Below are positions 7,838-16,798 of a stretch of DNA of 64,000 bases, piece after piece. Made by a program: the position numbers and the translations under genes. The stretch is from Methanococcoides sp052057775 (GTDB lineage: Archaea > Halobacteriota > Methanosarcinia > Methanosarcinales > Methanosarcinaceae), in NCBI RefSeq assembly GCF_052057775.1, contig NZ_CP195121.1, positions 186,001 through 250,000 on the forward strand, written 5' to 3'. How positions within the stretch are numbered: the first letter of the stretch is position 1; every line of letters starts with the position of its first letter. The notes below the pieces were generated by a model that saw only the letters and a list, made by a program, of their open reading frames with translations, was not told the origin of the DNA and searched no databases.

Positions 7838-10444
7838 ATGGATCTAAACCGTTTTACACAAAAAGCACAGGAAGCCATCCAGAAGTCATTCACTATTTCT
7901 GCAAGATATTACAACCAGCAGACAGATTGTGAACACCTGTTCCTTGCATTGATGGAACAGGATGGCGGTCTTGTACCTACACTACTTACCAACATGGGTT
8001 CCGACACCAGGGATATCGTGGCGAAGCTCGAACAACACTTATCGGGACTTCCGCAGGTCTCCGGCCCCGGGAGCGGCCAGGCATATGTGACCCAGCCGTA
8101 CAACAGGGTGCTCGACACAGCCGACAAGGAAGCCCGCTCAATGAACGACGAGTACGTCAGTGTTGAACACCTCCTCATAGCATTATTAAAAGAGAAAGGA
8201 AGCTCCAGCCAGCGCATACTCCGGGAAGCAGGTGTCACACCCGAAGCAGCATTACAGGCGATCAAAGAACTAAGGAGGAACCGCCGCATTACAACTGAAA
8301 ATCCCGAAGACACTATGGAACCGCTCAAGAAATACGGTATTGACTTTACAGAGCTTGCTGCACAGGGTAAACTTGACCCGGTCATCGGAAGGGACCAGGA
8401 GATAAGACACACCATAGAGATCCTATCCAGACGACGGAAGAACAACCCGGTACTCATCGGTGAGGCAGGTGTGGGTAAGACAGCAATCGTCGAAGGTCTT
8501 GCACTCCGTATTGCAAAAAGGGACGTTCCCGATGATATGAAAGACAAGAAGATCATCTCACTAGACATGGGTTCCCTGATCGCAGGAGCAAAGTTTCGGG
8601 GAGAGTTCGAGGAACGCCTCAAGGCAGTATTGAAGGAGGTTGTGGAATCCGAGGGACAGATCATCCTCTTCATCGATGAACTGCACACCATTGTAGGCGC
8701 AGGCGCCACCGAAGGTGCCATGGATGCAGGAAACCTGTTAAAGCCTATGCTGGCAAGAGGTGAACTGCACTGTATCGGAGCCACGACCCTTGATGAGTAC
8801 CGCAAGTACATAGAGAAGGATGCAGCTCTGGAGAGGCGTTTCCTGCCAGTACTTGTGGACCAGCCGGATGTTGAGAATACCATCTCAATCCTGAGAGGGT
8901 TGAAAGAGAAGTATGAGGTCCACCACGGAGTAAGGATCAAAGATACTGCTCTTGTAGCAGCGGCAGTTCTCAGCAACCGTTACATCTCTGACAGGTTCCT
9001 GCCTGACAAGGCCATTGACCTTGTCGACGAGGCAGCTGCAAAGGTAAGGACATCAATAGACAGCAAGCCACCGGAACTCGACGAGGCCGACAGGAAGATC
9101 CTTCAGCTGGAGATCGAGCGCGAGGCACTCAAAAAGGAGAAGGATGCAGCATCAAAGGAGAGGCTTGCAGACCTTGAGAAAGAGCTTGCGGACATCCGTG
9201 CCGAATCCGACGCCATGCGTGCGAAATGGCAGGGAGAGAAGGATATCATCGCAAACCTGAGTTCCCTGAAACAGCAGATCGAAGAGGTAAAGGTACAGCT
9301 CGAGCTGGCAGAGAACAGCGGAGATTTCGAGCAGGCATCCAAGCTGAAATACGGAACACTTGCACCTCTTGAACACCAGTACAAAGAGGAAGAACAAAAG
9401 CTCCAAGAACAGCAGGAAGACATGCTGCTCAAGGAAGAGGTCGGAGAAGAGGACATTGCACAGGTGGTCAGCCAGTGGACAAACATCCCGGTAACGAAGC
9501 TCATGGAAGGAGAGCGTGAGAAGCTCACCCACCTGGAAGACAAGCTCCACGAGAGACTTATAGGACAGGACGAGACAGTAAAGGCCGTATCTGACGCTGT
9601 CATCCGTGCCTATGCAGGCATCAAGGATCCCAGGAGACCCATTGGAAGCTTCATCTTCCTCGGGCCTACAGGTGTTGGTAAGACCGAACTTGCCAAAGCA
9701 CTTGCAGCGGAACTCTTCGATGATGAGAACAATATGATCCGCATCGACATGTCCGAGTACATGGAGAAGCACACAGTCTCAAGGCTGATAGGTGCACCAC
9801 CGGGTTATATCGGTCACGAGGAAGGCGGACAGCTTACCGAAGCAGTACGCAGGAGACCATATTCCGTAGTCCTGTTCGATGAGATTGAAAAGGCCCACCC
9901 CGATGTGTTCAATGTCATGCTCCAGATACTCGATGACGGCCGCCTGACAGACTCTCACGGAAGGACGGTGGACTTCAAGAACACGCTGATCATCATGACA
10001 TCGAACATCTGCGTGGACTATGCCATCTCAAAGCTTGAGAAAGGTGAGGACTACGCAAGGATGCAGGAGATAGCACAGAACGAGCTGACCAAACATTTCA
10101 GGCCGGAGTTCATCAACCGTATCGATGAACTGGCGATCTTCAGGCCGCTGACCAAAGAGCAGCTCGTCAGCATCGTGGACATCAAGGTGGCAGACCTTGT
10201 CCAGAGGCTCAGGGAAAAGAGGATCACCCTTGAGATCACCGACTATGCAAAGCAATATCTCGGAGTTGCAGGTTACAGCGAAACATTCGGTGCAAGACCA
10301 CTGAAACGTGTGATCCAGAACGAGGTGGAGACAGCGGTTGCAAAGCTGATCGTTTCAGGCAAGGCCCTCGAAGGATGCACTGTTGTAGTGGATGCCAACG
10401 AGCGCGGAATAACTGTGGAAGTGGCAGAACAGGCTGAAGAATAA
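7838..10444 (+). CDS. clpB: ClpB disaggregase chaperone (HSP100)
   Basis: The 868-residue AAA+ protein solubilises aggregates with the Hsp70 system. Seen in order: Clp N-terminal repeats (about 1-145, FTQKAQEAIQKSF), AAA-1 with Walker A GEAGVGKTA and Walker B IILFIDELH, the coiled-coil middle domain (about 400-520, rich in E, K and Q), AAA-2 with Walker A GPTGVGKTE and SVVLFDEIEKAHPDVFN, and the C-terminal D2-small domain. Length is usual for ClpB and there is no ClpP-binding loop of the IGF type. The ribosome site AAGGAGGT sets ATG 7838. Bacterial-type ClpB in methanogens is probably an old acquisition. A hairpin terminator follows. Confidence 0.95.
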   Translation: MDLNRFTQKAQEAIQKSFTISARYYNQQTDCEHLFLALMEQDGGLVPTLLTNMGSDTRDIVAKLEQHLSGLPQVSGPGSGQAYVTQPYNRVLDTADKEARSMNDEYVSVEHLLIALLKEKGSSSQRILREAGVTPEAALQAIKELRRNRRITTENPEDTMEPLKKYGIDFTELAAQGKLDPVIGRDQEIRHTIEILSRRRKNNPVLIGEAGVGKTAIVEGLALRIAKRDVPDDMKDKKIISLDMGSLIAGAKFRGEFEERLKAVLKEVVESEGQIILFIDELHTIVGAGATEGAMDAGNLLKPMLARGELHCIGATTLDEYRKYIEKDAALERRFLPVLVDQPDVENTISILRGLKEKYEVHHGVRIKDTALVAAAVLSNRYISDRFLPDKAIDLVDEAAAKVRTSIDSKPPELDEADRKILQLEIEREALKKEKDAASKERLADLEKELADIRAESDAMRAKWQGEKDIIANLSSLKQQIEEVKVQLELAENSGDFEQASKLKYGTLAPLEHQYKEEEQKLQEQQEDMLLKEEVGEEDIAQVVSQWTNIPVTKLMEGEREKLTHLEDKLHERLIGQDETVKAVSDAVIRAYAGIKDPRRPIGSFIFLGPTGVGKTELAKALAAELFDDENNMIRIDMSEYMEKHTVSRLIGAPPGYIGHEEGGQLTEAVRRRPYSVVLFDEIEKAHPDVFNVMLQILDDGRLTDSHGRTVDFKNTLIIMTSNICVDYAISKLEKGEDYARMQEIAQNELTKHFRPEFINRIDELAIFRPLTKEQLVSIVDIKVADLVQRLREKRITLEITDYAKQYLGVAGYSETFGARPLKRVIQNEVETAVAKLIVSGKALEGCTVVVDANERGITVEVAEQAEE

Positions 10445-10449
10445 GACTT

Positions 10450-10490
10450 GTGAGGGGACAAATAACTCCCTTCACCTCATCAATTTTTAC
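10450..10490 (+). terminator. Hairpin terminator after clpB
   Basis: Nine base pairs form between 10450-10458 and 10467-10475 (one G-T pair) with an eight-base loop, and a T run follows at 10484-10488. It begins six bases after the clpB stop. Confidence 0.55.
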
Positions 10491-10523
10491 AATATTTTGC
10501 GATCATAACTGCCGGATCCTGCA

Positions 10524-11204
10524 TCAGTCCTCGTAATATTTCCTTGGAACCTTCATGAGTGGTGATTCCAGATACAAGAGCAGCAAGAGGAACATTACGG
10601 TGGAGAATATCGACAGATAGGCAGGAAACACAAAATAGGACATAATAGGCAGAGCGAACACTATCGATACAAAACCCATTGCTTTTGAACCTCTTAACTT
10701 CGGGTAGGGATATTCACTGACCATAAGGAAAGAAAGCAGGACCATGATCGCGATAACACCATAAAAGTAAACGTAGCATTCTGCTATGAGCAGATAGGAG
10801 GATATGACCACAGCAGCTGCTGTTATGGGCAGCCCCTCGAAATCAGGTATGCTCTTTTGCTTCGTGTTGAACCTTGCAAGGCGGAGAATACCGCAGAAAA
10901 GGTAAAAACATGCAACCGCAGCCATCAGATAAGGATGTGAATAACCATATATGAAATATAAGGCACAGGCAGGGGCAACACCGAAGGATATGCCATCTGC
11001 AAGTGAATCGAGATACTCGCCAATATCACTACTGCCAAGCTTTCGTGCCAGGAAACCATCCATTCCGTCAGCAATAGCTGCAAAAAGTATCAATATGAAA
11101 GCAAGTTCATCATAACCGGAACATGCACTGAAGATCGCCATCATACCGAAAAGGGCATTTCCAAGTGTCATCATGTCAGGGAGACGAAGGAGCTTGAACA
11201 TCAT
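10524..11204 (-). CDS. pssA: Archaetidylserine synthase (CDP-alcohol phosphatidyltransferase)
   Basis: The 226-residue integral membrane enzyme would attach L-serine to CDP-archaeol. The CDP-alcohol phosphotransferase motif is complete: D46, D49-G50, A53-R54, G62, D66 and D70. Five to six hydrophobic segments fit the family. It is the third gene of the artA-psd-pssA operon; its ATG overlaps the psd stop by four bases, so the two steps of archaetidylethanolamine synthesis are translationally coupled. Serine as the acceptor is inferred from the decarboxylase next to it. Confidence 0.85.
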   Translation of the reverse strand: MMFKLLRLPDMMTLGNALFGMMAIFSACSGYDELAFILILFAAIADGMDGFLARKLGSSDIGEYLDSLADGISFGVAPACALYFIYGYSHPYLMAAVACFYLFCGILRLARFNTKQKSIPDFEGLPITAAAVVISSYLLIAECYVYFYGVIAIMVLLSFLMVSEYPYPKLRGSKAMGFVSIVFALPIMSYFVFPAYLSIFSTVMFLLLLLYLESPLMKVPRKYYED

Positions 11205-11830
11205 TTCGACTTCCTCCTGAAGCCTTTTTCTTTTGCAATTATGGTCTCACCTGCATATACACGATCTCCCACCTTGCAGACGATCTCGAAATTGGAGGGT
11301 ACCGTCACATCGACCCTTGACCCGAACTTAATCATGCCTATCTTCTGACCGCTGAAAACCTCGTCGCCTTCATGTAAATAGGAAACGATGCGGCGTACAA
11401 GAACACCTGCGATCTGGGTCACTACAACATCGCCGTGGCTACTCCCAATGACCGTGATAGTACGCTCGTTCCTTTCGGAATCCTTATTGAAGGCAGGGAT
11501 ATGACCTCCTTTTTTGTGCTCGATGCTGCGGATAGTACCTGAGATGGGAGCACGGTTTACATGAACATTATGTACGTTCATGAATACGCAGACCCTGCCA
11601 TTGCTAATATCGATGACCTTCCCATCTGCAGCAGAGAACAGGCAATGATCGCATATCTTCGTGGTCCTTTCAGGATCCCTGAAGAACCATATCAGGAAAA
11701 TAAAGATAGCAAAGGCAACGTATGACAGGTATCGAAGTGACGGAAGACCCGTCAGAAAGGATACGATCGCTACTGCCAGAGCAAAAAAGCCCACAAAAGC
11801 GATCCATGAGGTCGAATCTTTAGCTAACAT
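11201..11830 (-). CDS. psd: Archaetidylserine decarboxylase, pyruvoyl-dependent
   Basis: The 209-residue short-form phosphatidylserine decarboxylase removes CO2 from archaetidylserine to give archaetidylethanolamine. Two hydrophobic segments near the N-terminus anchor it. The self-cleavage site is the Gly170-Ser171 pair in KFGSRVDV; the serine becomes the pyruvoyl group. The conserved MNVHNVHVNRAP histidines are present. ATG 11830 is chosen over an in-frame ATG at 11890 because the latter lies inside artA, while AAGGA stands eight bases before 11830 and leaves an 11-base gap to artA. Confidence 0.87.
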   Translation of the reverse strand: MLAKDSTSWIAFVGFFALAVAIVSFLTGLPSLRYLSYVAFAIFIFLIWFFRDPERTTKICDHCLFSAADGKVIDISNGRVCVFMNVHNVHVNRAPISGTIRSIEHKKGGHIPAFNKDSERNERTITVIGSSHGDVVVTQIAGVLVRRIVSYLHEGDEVFSGQKIGMIKFGSRVDVTVPSNFEIVCKVGDRVYAGETIIAKEKGFRRKSK

Positions 11831-11841
11831 CTCTGAATTCC

Positions 11842-12654
11842 TTAGCTTTTCCGTACAATATTCCTGACATGCCTGGCTGTCATCTGCCAAAGACCATCGA
11901 TCATGTCAAGAAGCTCAGGCAATATTCGCATCACGGCATATGCTATCACAAAGAGTGCAATGGATGAACCTATCTTGGCGATCACATGGTGTGCGATCTC
12001 AAAGCTCTCCGGCCCGAACCACTGGTCGCCGTAAGCAACTATCACAAAAGCATCCCTTACAATATTAAGCGCATATATTACCGGTACAGAGACCATGAAT
12101 GCAGACATGAGCCTTTTGAAAGGCGCATTTATCGAGATTATAAGTCCTGTGAAAAGGGCAATGCTCTCGATAGCCGTACAGGCCAGAATGATCTGTACAG
12201 TGTAACCGTTATAGCTGATCTTGTGCCATGTGGACTCAACGTTGTAACCAAGGAAGGTAAGCAGACCAACCGTAGCGTTGGTGACATTGGATATTAGCCA
12301 CTGATTGAGTGCAGGAATGTTCGCGAAAGGGAAATAGAACAATGAACCTATGGCCGTGGCACTTGTTACCATCATGACGATATTGATATCACTGCCCTGA
12401 CCGGATATTGAAGGTTCCCTGTATTCACGTATCATATTATGTGCCATGAAAAGACAGAACGCAGCAATTGCCAGTGTCAGTACTACATTGAAGTAATCAC
12501 TTATCTCAATATAGTGAAGTGGCTGGTATGCCCAGTGAACGGAAAAGAAGATCCACCCAACACCGCCCGAGAGATACTTTATGCCTCTTGTTGCAGGTAT
12601 CACCGAGGAGAGAACCATCAGGGCAACTGCGATCCAAAGTACGTTTTCTATCAT
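11842..12654 (-). CDS. artA: Archaeosortase A-type membrane transpeptidase
   Basis: The 270-residue protein has seven or eight hydrophobic segments and the exosortase/archaeosortase catalytic set: Cys159 in ACTAIES, Arg200 in NIVRDAF, and His222/His223 in EIAHHVIAKIGS. Archaeosortase A cuts the C-terminal tripartite signal (PGF-CTERM) of secreted proteins and lets them be joined to a membrane lipid. It heads an operon with psd and pssA. In Haloferax volcanii ArtA, PssA and PssD are all needed for this anchoring (established knowledge); the physical linkage here supports the same job in a methanogen. No PGF-CTERM substrate was seen in this window. Confidence 0.85.
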   Translation of the reverse strand: MIENVLWIAVALMVLSSVIPATRGIKYLSGGVGWIFFSVHWAYQPLHYIEISDYFNVVLTLAIAAFCLFMAHNMIREYREPSISGQGSDINIVMMVTSATAIGSLFYFPFANIPALNQWLISNVTNATVGLLTFLGYNVESTWHKISYNGYTVQIILACTAIESIALFTGLIISINAPFKRLMSAFMVSVPVIYALNIVRDAFVIVAYGDQWFGPESFEIAHHVIAKIGSSIALFVIAYAVMRILPELLDMIDGLWQMTARHVRNIVRKS

Positions 12655-12721
12655 GGTGAAGCACCTTTATTACAGGTATGATATATAGTATCATTGCTAA
12701 AAGTATTAAGGTTTTGTTCAA

Positions 12722-13141
12722 ATGACAGTTCCAACCACACCCCTGCTAACAGTTGATGCCGTAATAATCTTAAATGGTAAGATTGTACTCATTAAAAGGA
12801 AGAATCCTCCTTTCAGGAACAGCTTTGCATTACCGGGCGGTTTTGTGGAAGTGGGTGAGACGACCGAGGCTGCGGTCATTCGTGAAGCACAGGAAGAGAC
12901 CGGGCTGTCTATCGATATTATTAAATTGGTTGGAGTATATTCTGAGCCTTCGCGCGACCCGAGAGGGCATACGGTGTCCGTTTGCTATCTTGCGGTCGGT
13001 CACGGAGAGCCAAGAGCCGCAACGGATGCAGCCGGAGTAGCATTGTTCGATATAAAGGAGCTACCGGACATAGCTTTCGACCACCAAAAAATGATTGAAG
13101 ACGCAGGAGATGATATTAATGGAATTCTGTCCAAAATGTAA
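12722..13141 (+). CDS. Nudix hydrolase, ADP-ribose pyrophosphatase-like
   Basis: The 139-residue protein holds the Nudix box: GGFVEVGETTEAAVIREAQEETG spans about residues 39-61 with the metal-binding REAQEE glutamates. The YLAVGHGEP segment further on resembles ADP-ribose-type members. It would cleave a nucleoside diphosphate linked to another group; the substrate cannot be told. It is divergent from artA with only 67 bases between the starts, and its end overlaps the TFS gene by 23 bases, placing it at the head of a TFS-pcn-priL run. Confidence 0.85.
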   Translation: MTVPTTPLLTVDAVIILNGKIVLIKRKNPPFRNSFALPGGFVEVGETTEAAVIREAQEETGLSIDIIKLVGVYSEPSRDPRGHTVSVCYLAVGHGEPRAATDAAGVALFDIKELPDIAFDHQKMIEDAGDDINGILSKM

Positions 13142-13430
13142 GAGCATGATGTTCCCCATCGAAGGCTCATTAAAATGCAAAAAATGCGGGTATGTAAAAG
13201 AGAAGGAAGAAGCACCTGAACTTGTATCAAAAGCAACCCGTGAAGAAAGAGAGGTCACAGTACTTGAAGGCAATATTGACGAAGGACTTCCAACAACAAA
13301 AGTAAAATGCCCCGAATGTGACAACACCACAGCATACTGGTGGCTCAGGCAGCTGAGATCTGCGGATGAATCCGAAACAAGGTTCTTCAAGTGTACAAAG
13401 TGCGGCTACACATGGCGTGAATACGACTAA
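13119..13430 (+). CDS. tfs: Transcription factor S (TFIIS-like RNA cleavage factor)
   Basis: The 103-residue protein has two zinc ribbons: C4/C7/C20/C23 at the N-terminus, and a C-terminal ribbon CPEC...CTKC with the acidic tip Asp83-Glu84 in RSADESETRFFKC. The tip enters the RNA polymerase secondary channel and helps cut backtracked RNA. The ATG at 13119 begins at the MEFCPKC family start; an in-frame ATG at 13095 only adds residues inside the Nudix gene. It sits just before pcn, a replication and transcription neighbourhood seen in many archaea. Confidence 0.92.
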   Translation: MEFCPKCKSMMFPIEGSLKCKKCGYVKEKEEAPELVSKATREEREVTVLEGNIDEGLPTTKVKCPECDNTTAYWWLRQLRSADESETRFFKCTKCGYTWREYD

Positions 13431-13517
13431 GAGCCATGTCCGGACAAAACAGTGAAAACATATATACTGTAACCGATATAAAGAGTTGAAACCCAAACTA
13501 TTTGGCGGAGAAACAAC

Positions 13518-14255
13518 ATGTTCAAGGCGACAATTGATGCATATCTTCTGAAAGATTCAATCGAAACACTTTCCGTACTCGTGGATGAAGCAAGGTTCAG
13601 GATTTCACCCGAAGGTATCGCTGTCCGGGCGGTCGATCCTGCAAACGTTGCAATGGTAAGTTTTGACCTGGCGACCGAAGCATTTGATGAGTTCAGTGCT
13701 GATGATTGCGAGCTGGGACTGGACCTCTCAAGAGTAAGTGACATACTTGCAGTTGCAGACAGGGATGACAAGGTCCAGATGGAACTCAACGAAGATACAA
13801 AGAAACTGATGATCCAGATAGGTGGTTTCTCATATACCCTTTCATTACTTGATCCGTCAACCATCCGTGCAGAACCAAGGATACCACAGCTCGACCTTCC
13901 TGCCGAGATCGTACTCAACGGCAAGGATCTCCAGAAAGCTGTCAAAGCTGCAGAGAAGATCAGCGATCACATGTTACTCGGTGTTGAAGGAGAGGACTTC
14001 TTCATGGAAGCAGAGGGTGACACTGACCGCGTGAAGCTCACAATGTCAAGAGACCAGCTGATCGATATCAAACCAAATGACACACGTTCACTGTTCTCAC
14101 TGGACTACCTGTCAGATATAATCAAACCCGCCTCAAAATCCAACGAAGTCACACTGCACCTTGGAAGGGACTTCCCGATAAAGATCAACTTCTCCATTGC
14201 TAACGGAGCTGGAACTATCGGATACCTCCTTGCACCAAGGATCGAGTCTGACTAA
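13518..14255 (+). CDS. pcn: DNA polymerase sliding clamp PCNA
   Basis: The 245-residue clamp subunit matches archaeal PCNA throughout: MFKATIDAYLLKDSIE at the start, the centre loop LSRVSDIL, the interdomain connector near IPQLDLPAEI, and the C-terminal IGYLLAPRIESD tail. Three copies form a ring that tethers polymerases and PIP-box proteins. It is followed after one base by priL, so clamp and primase are co-expressed. A PIP-box client, DinB, is encoded at 35607. Confidence 0.96.
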   Translation: MFKATIDAYLLKDSIETLSVLVDEARFRISPEGIAVRAVDPANVAMVSFDLATEAFDEFSADDCELGLDLSRVSDILAVADRDDKVQMELNEDTKKLMIQIGGFSYTLSLLDPSTIRAEPRIPQLDLPAEIVLNGKDLQKAVKAAEKISDHMLLGVEGEDFFMEAEGDTDRVKLTMSRDQLIDIKPNDTRSLFSLDYLSDIIKPASKSNEVTLHLGRDFPIKINFSIANGAGTIGYLLAPRIESD

Positions 14256-14256
14256 A

Positions 14257-15315
14257 ATGGAAAGCAGAGATCTCGCCTTATACCCTTTTGTATCCGAGGC
14301 ATCCGAATATGTCGGTGGCCTCGGTTTTTCACCAGAGAGACTATTATCCTCCCGTGCTCTCGACTCCGCCCGTATGCGGGGAAAAGAACGTGTCATACAA
14401 TCACTGACCGGAGATATTGAAAAACCCTCACCTTCAGCTTCGGAAGAAGGAAAGATCCTTACCGAACTATTGTCCTATCCTTTTGCCAGAATACTTGTGT
14501 CCTGCATAGACGACCAGTTCCTCATAAGGAAATACGCACTTGCAGAAGCAAAGGCTGCATACCGGCTGCTTAAGATGCAACGACCGGAATTCCTGCAGGA
14601 GATTGGCCTTGACTTTAGTATCAATGCAGATACATACGAGAATGAAGAGACCCATGATATCCTTTTTGACCTTCATTTTACGGATTACATAAGGCTTGCA
14701 AGTCCGCTAAAGGACCTTAACTGGAAGCTTGTCAACAGGAAGATGAAAGCAGGGCATGTGAGGATCACAAGAGAAGAGTTTGCCCGTCTGCTTCAGGAAG
14801 CGATTCGGGTACGCATACAGAATGCACTTCCCCTGGCAGTCCCCGAGGAGATATGTGAGGCATGCACACCCCATCTTTCAGAGATCAATGAGACCCTTGA
14901 GGAAAAGAAATCCGATCTCGGAGTAGGGGAGTTCCAGAAGGTCGAAAGTGAACTTTTCCCGCCATGCATTGTTGAAGCTATTGCAAAGGTCAGGGCAGGA
15001 GTGAACCTCGCCCATTCAATGAGATTTGCAATGACATCATTCCTGCTCAACATCGGGATGTCCGTGGACGAGGTCGTTGCCATGTTCAATGTGTCTCCTG
15101 ATTTTGACGAGGAGAAAACACGTTACCAGATCGAGCATATTGCCGGCTCATCGGGTACAACTTACAAACCACCATCCTGCAACACCATGAGAACCTATGG
15201 GAACTGCTACAACCCGGATGAGGTCTGCAAGAGTGTGAAACATCCTCTTGGATATTACAGCAGAAGGATGTGGTTCAAGAACAGAATGCAAAAAGAGAAT
15301 GAAAAGGAGGCTTAA
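14257..15315 (+). CDS. priL: DNA primase large subunit
   Basis: The 352-residue PriL works with PriS to make RNA/DNA primers. The N-terminal helical domain starts MESRDLALYPFVSEA. The C-terminal domain carries the iron-sulphur cysteines: one in ICEAC, then CNTMRTYGNC and VCKSVKHPLGYY. ATG 14257 is one base after the pcn stop; a longer in-frame start at 14197 would lie wholly within pcn. The small subunit is not in the window. A T-rich hairpin follows the stop. Confidence 0.92.
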   Translation: MESRDLALYPFVSEASEYVGGLGFSPERLLSSRALDSARMRGKERVIQSLTGDIEKPSPSASEEGKILTELLSYPFARILVSCIDDQFLIRKYALAEAKAAYRLLKMQRPEFLQEIGLDFSINADTYENEETHDILFDLHFTDYIRLASPLKDLNWKLVNRKMKAGHVRITREEFARLLQEAIRVRIQNALPLAVPEEICEACTPHLSEINETLEEKKSDLGVGEFQKVESELFPPCIVEAIAKVRAGVNLAHSMRFAMTSFLLNIGMSVDEVVAMFNVSPDFDEEKTRYQIEHIAGSSGTTYKPPSCNTMRTYGNCYNPDEVCKSVKHPLGYYSRRMWFKNRMQKENEKEA

Positions 15316-15330
15316 AAGCCTTCCTTTTTT
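15304..15330 (+). terminator. Hairpin plus T run at the end of priL
   Basis: A GGC/GCC-based stem with flanking GGA/TCC pairs overlaps the priL stop codon and runs into six T bases at 15325-15330. It would end the Nudix-TFS-pcn-priL transcript. Confidence 0.5.
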
Positions 15331-15401
15331 GAACCTATGATCTTATTTTTCGTTTAATGAATTAAATGTTTGATCCATTAACACATCAAATACCGGCTCG
15401 A

Positions 15402-16721
15402 TTATTTCCTGCTATACTTGCGGCATTCTTCCACAAAGCTGTCAACAGGGAAAGAAGCAGGGTGCGCATGCATATAACTTGCCAGGGAATTGTGCTCCGT
15501 GATACCATCCTTACCGTTCATGATACCTTTCCCACGCTCCATTTCGTAGATAAGCCTTGAATCACTGTCGCACTCGGTGAGAGAGTAGTGGAACTCATGC
15601 CCCCTGACCGGACCCCTGATGAACTTGCCTTTTGCGACACCATGAGTGTAACCCAGTGCCTGGAGTTTCTTTGTGAGTACGGTCTCAGCCGAGAAAAGAT
15701 CTGCCATCTTATAAACAACATCTTCGATCTCATATGAACTGCAAAGATACTGCAATCCACCGCATTCACCATATATCGGCATACCATCCGCTGAAAGGTC
15801 CTTGAGCTCCTTTGTGGTGCGGGATTTTTCAAGCTCAGCAATGTGAAGCTCAGGATAGCCGCCACCGAAGTACATGCCATCCACATCGGGGATCTCGCCG
15901 TCAAGAGGACTGAAGAACTCGATCTTTGCACCGCATTTCCTGAACATGTCGAACATTTCTTCATAATAGAAACAGAATGCACTGTCACGGGCAACTCCGA
16001 TGGTCACCTCTGACATGTTCTCAATACACCTTTCATCCTCAACCTCAGGCTTCTTTGGCTCGGATGCAAGGGAGAGTATCGCATCGATGTCAACGTTCTC
16101 CTCAATGAACTCTGCAAGCTTGTCGACATCGTAATCCTGTTCACCGGCCATGTGCAGGCCAAGATGCCTTGAAGGGACTTTTATATCCTGGTTCCGTGGG
16201 ACAGCGCCCACAACCTGAATGTCAGGAAGTACATCCTTGATCATCTGAGCATGACGTGGGCTTCCCACCCTGTTAAGGATAACACCGGCAATGTTAACAT
16301 CCTTGTCAAATTCTGTAAAACCTTTGACTATGGCCCCGGTACTCCTGGACATACCATGGACATTCACGACCAGTATCACAGGGACGTCAAGGGACTTGGC
16401 AACATGGGCTGAGCTGGCGATCTCTGTGGAGTTCATACCATCGTAGAGACCCATTACACCTTCGATAACGGAAATATCAGCATCCATGTAACTGTTCTCA
16501 ACGGTTCTGCGGACACCGTCAACGCCCATCATGAACGTGTCAAGGTTCCTTGAGGACCTGCCGCATATGACAGTATGATGCGTAGGATCAATATAATCAG
16601 GACCAACCTTGTAAGGCTGTACTTTCAGATTCCTTTTCGTGAGAGCGGCCATTACACCCATCGCTACAGTGGTCTTGCCTACGCCGCTATGTGTTCCTGC
16701 AATTAGGACCGATCGTTTCAT
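15402..16721 (-). CDS. cfbB: a,c-diamide synthase of the CbiA/CfbB family (Ni-sirohydrochlorin or cobyrinate)
   Basis: The 439-residue ATP- and glutamine-dependent amidotransferase amidates the a and c acetate side chains of a tetrapyrrole. Seen: the dethiobiotin-synthetase-like ATP site GTHSGVGKTTVAMG near residue 10, KVGPDYIDPTHHT, and a C-terminal class I glutaminase domain with the nucleophile in YGECGGLQYL and a closing histidine pair in SYMHAHPASF. The family serves both coenzyme F430 (CfbB) and cobalamin (CbiA) synthesis and I cannot separate them here, so the symbol is tentative. ATG 16721 is chosen because a TATA box lies 25 bases before it (leaderless message); an earlier in-frame start at 16754 would overlap that box. 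Confidence 0.75.
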   Translation of the reverse strand: MKRSVLIAGTHSGVGKTTVAMGVMAALTKRNLKVQPYKVGPDYIDPTHHTVICGRSSRNLDTFMMGVDGVRRTVENSYMDADISVIEGVMGLYDGMNSTEIASSAHVAKSLDVPVILVVNVHGMSRSTGAIVKGFTEFDKDVNIAGVILNRVGSPRHAQMIKDVLPDIQVVGAVPRNQDIKVPSRHLGLHMAGEQDYDVDKLAEFIEENVDIDAILSLASEPKKPEVEDERCIENMSEVTIGVARDSAFCFYYEEMFDMFRKCGAKIEFFSPLDGEIPDVDGMYFGGGYPELHIAELEKSRTTKELKDLSADGMPIYGECGGLQYLCSSYEIEDVVYKMADLFSAETVLTKKLQALGYTHGVAKGKFIRGPVRGHEFHYSLTECDSDSRLIYEMERGKGIMNGKDGITEHNSLASYMHAHPASFPVDSFVEECRKYSRK

Positions 16722-16734
16722 GCCCCTAATTGAG

Positions 16735-16756
16735 TTGGTTTTATATATATCCATTA
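16735..16756. promoter_or_regulatory. Shared TATA region between the CfbB-type gene and moaA
   Basis: The self-similar TATATATA core at about 16741-16750 can serve both strands. On the minus strand it is about 25 bases from ATG 16721, which would give a leaderless amidase mRNA. On the plus strand the moaA ATG (16799) is about 55 bases away, giving a short leader. Confidence 0.5.
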
Positions 16757-16798
16757 CTATTCCTGTTCATAACTTAAGTCATTCTAGTGTATACGAAC

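Noticed and set aside
7909..8976. 355-codon open frame antisense to clpB
   Set aside because: It is a shadow of clpB codon bias; the product is serine- and arginine-rich with no recognisable fold.
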